Below the pieces are notes generated by a model, which was not told where the DNA came from, did not search any database, and was given only the letters and a program-made list of their open reading frames with translations. A program made the position numbers and the translations under genes. This document shows positions 63,436 to 64,000 of a stretch of DNA of 64,000 nt, piece by piece. Source of the stretch: Aurelia coerulea (lineage: Eukaryota > Cnidaria > Scyphozoa > Semaeostomeae > Ulmaridae); contig CM076960.1 of the NCBI GenBank assembly GCA_039566865.1, forward strand, positions 8,282,001 to 8,346,000, written 5' to 3'. Every line of letters starts with the position of its first letter. Within the stretch, counting starts at the first letter, position 1.

Positions 63436-64000
63436 CAGGCCTGGCCATTTAAGGCGGGTGATCGCCCGCACCCGCCTCCACGCTCGCCTCGAGTTGCTGA
63501 CGGGAGCTATTCATCGCCCTCCTCCACGTCAGTTCACATTGGAACCGCCCACCTTAGGTTTTCATTCATTACTCATCACACTTCATTACCTCTTGAAGTA
63601 AAACTAAAATATTGAGAGGAAGTTAATCCCATATATTTGACCTCAAATTTGTAATTCCTCACCTTTAATTTCTCAGGAAGTTATCTACTCTGTAAATCGT
63701 TAACTACTTGACAAGTCACATGAAAAACAAACGAAACATTTCAAAAGCAACAGCCAAACGAATTCTTTGAGATCCTTTACATATGACCGTTATTTGAAGA
63801 CCATTGAAAAAGTCATTTTGTATCCATAAGTCCCCGACATGTTAAAACCGAATCATTTCAGTATGGCGAATAGTCAGAAATGACCAGCTTTCAAGCCTTA
63901 TTTTGAGAAATATGACAACGGGGCCATACAATACATTTTAAATTAGCTTTCTTTGACGTCTTGCCCATATTTTCTTACAGAAGCCTTTTTGAGAAACTAA
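63436..64000. mobile_element. Possible hAT-like element end and non-coding sequence to the edge
   Basis: CAGGCCTGGCCATTTAAGG followed by a GGCGGGTGATCGCCCGC palindrome mirrors the left end of the 61038-62133 element. The right end is not identified. The rest to 64000 has no supported gene. Confidence 0.4.

Overview
This is a repeat-dominated piece of an animal genome, most likely a cnidarian (anthozoan). It has introns and host-type exon fragments, LTR retrotransposons of the Ty3/Gypsy and BEL/Pao types, many 5'-truncated non-LTR retrotransposons (LINEs) on both strands, a GIY-YIG (Penelope-like) fragment, hAT-like and Mutator-like non-autonomous DNA elements, satellites and microsatellites. 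There are no operons, ribosome binding sites or bacterial genes. The taxonomic call rests on the resemblance of the LINE and repeat families to cnidarian ones as I remember them; no search was run.

Layout. 1-11.0 kb: broken copies of a ubiquitin-specific-protease-like (USP) segment, followed by an Ulp1/SENP-like (C48) protease gene. That gene is cut by an 8.6 kb insertion (1592-10228) with 47-bp terminal inverted repeats. Inside the insertion sits a 6.3 kb Gypsy element (3468-9784, 'Gypsy-1'), which itself carries two copies of a long-TIR Mutator-like MITE. 11.3-14.6 kb: a CCTTGTA-rich TIR element, a 125-bp satellite and a TA-flanked foldback element. 14.6-25.5 kb: a young, intact Gypsy element ('Gypsy-2') with a textbook -1 frameshift signal between gag and pol; its 3' LTR is split by a 3.5 kb hAT-like element. 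25.5-27.2 kb: a ~347-bp tandem repeat interrupted by a hAT-like MITE.

27.5-32 kb: half of a THAP zinc-finger domain, a LINE copy rearranged as twin priming would leave it, and a 5'-truncated LINE. 32.5-37.7 kb: a BEL/Pao element with both LTRs but without RT/RNase H and integrase core, carrying another LINE in its leader. 37.9-38.1 kb: the other half of a THAP domain. 38.3-46.1 kb: LINEs inside LINEs plus a 2.0 kb DNA element with 6-bp target duplications. 46.3-50.2 kb: the most complete LINE, with an esterase-like ORF1 end. 50.9-56 kb: LINE fragments, an HSP70/BiP fragment and an ORF1p-like fragment. 56.2-57.9 kb: exons of a multicopy cysteine-rich gene of unknown function, broken by two MITEs. 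58-64 kb: mostly non-coding, with a 1.1 kb hAT-like element and the GIY-YIG fragment.

The genes here do not form a pathway. The recurring theme is precise insertion: in several places the target duplication can be read, and the coding frame on both sides matches once the insert is discounted (Ulp1-like gene, Gypsy-1 pol, the LINE at 43.4-46.1 kb). This lets the order of events be worked out. The best-preserved coding unit, and the only one that looks potentially functional, is Gypsy-2.
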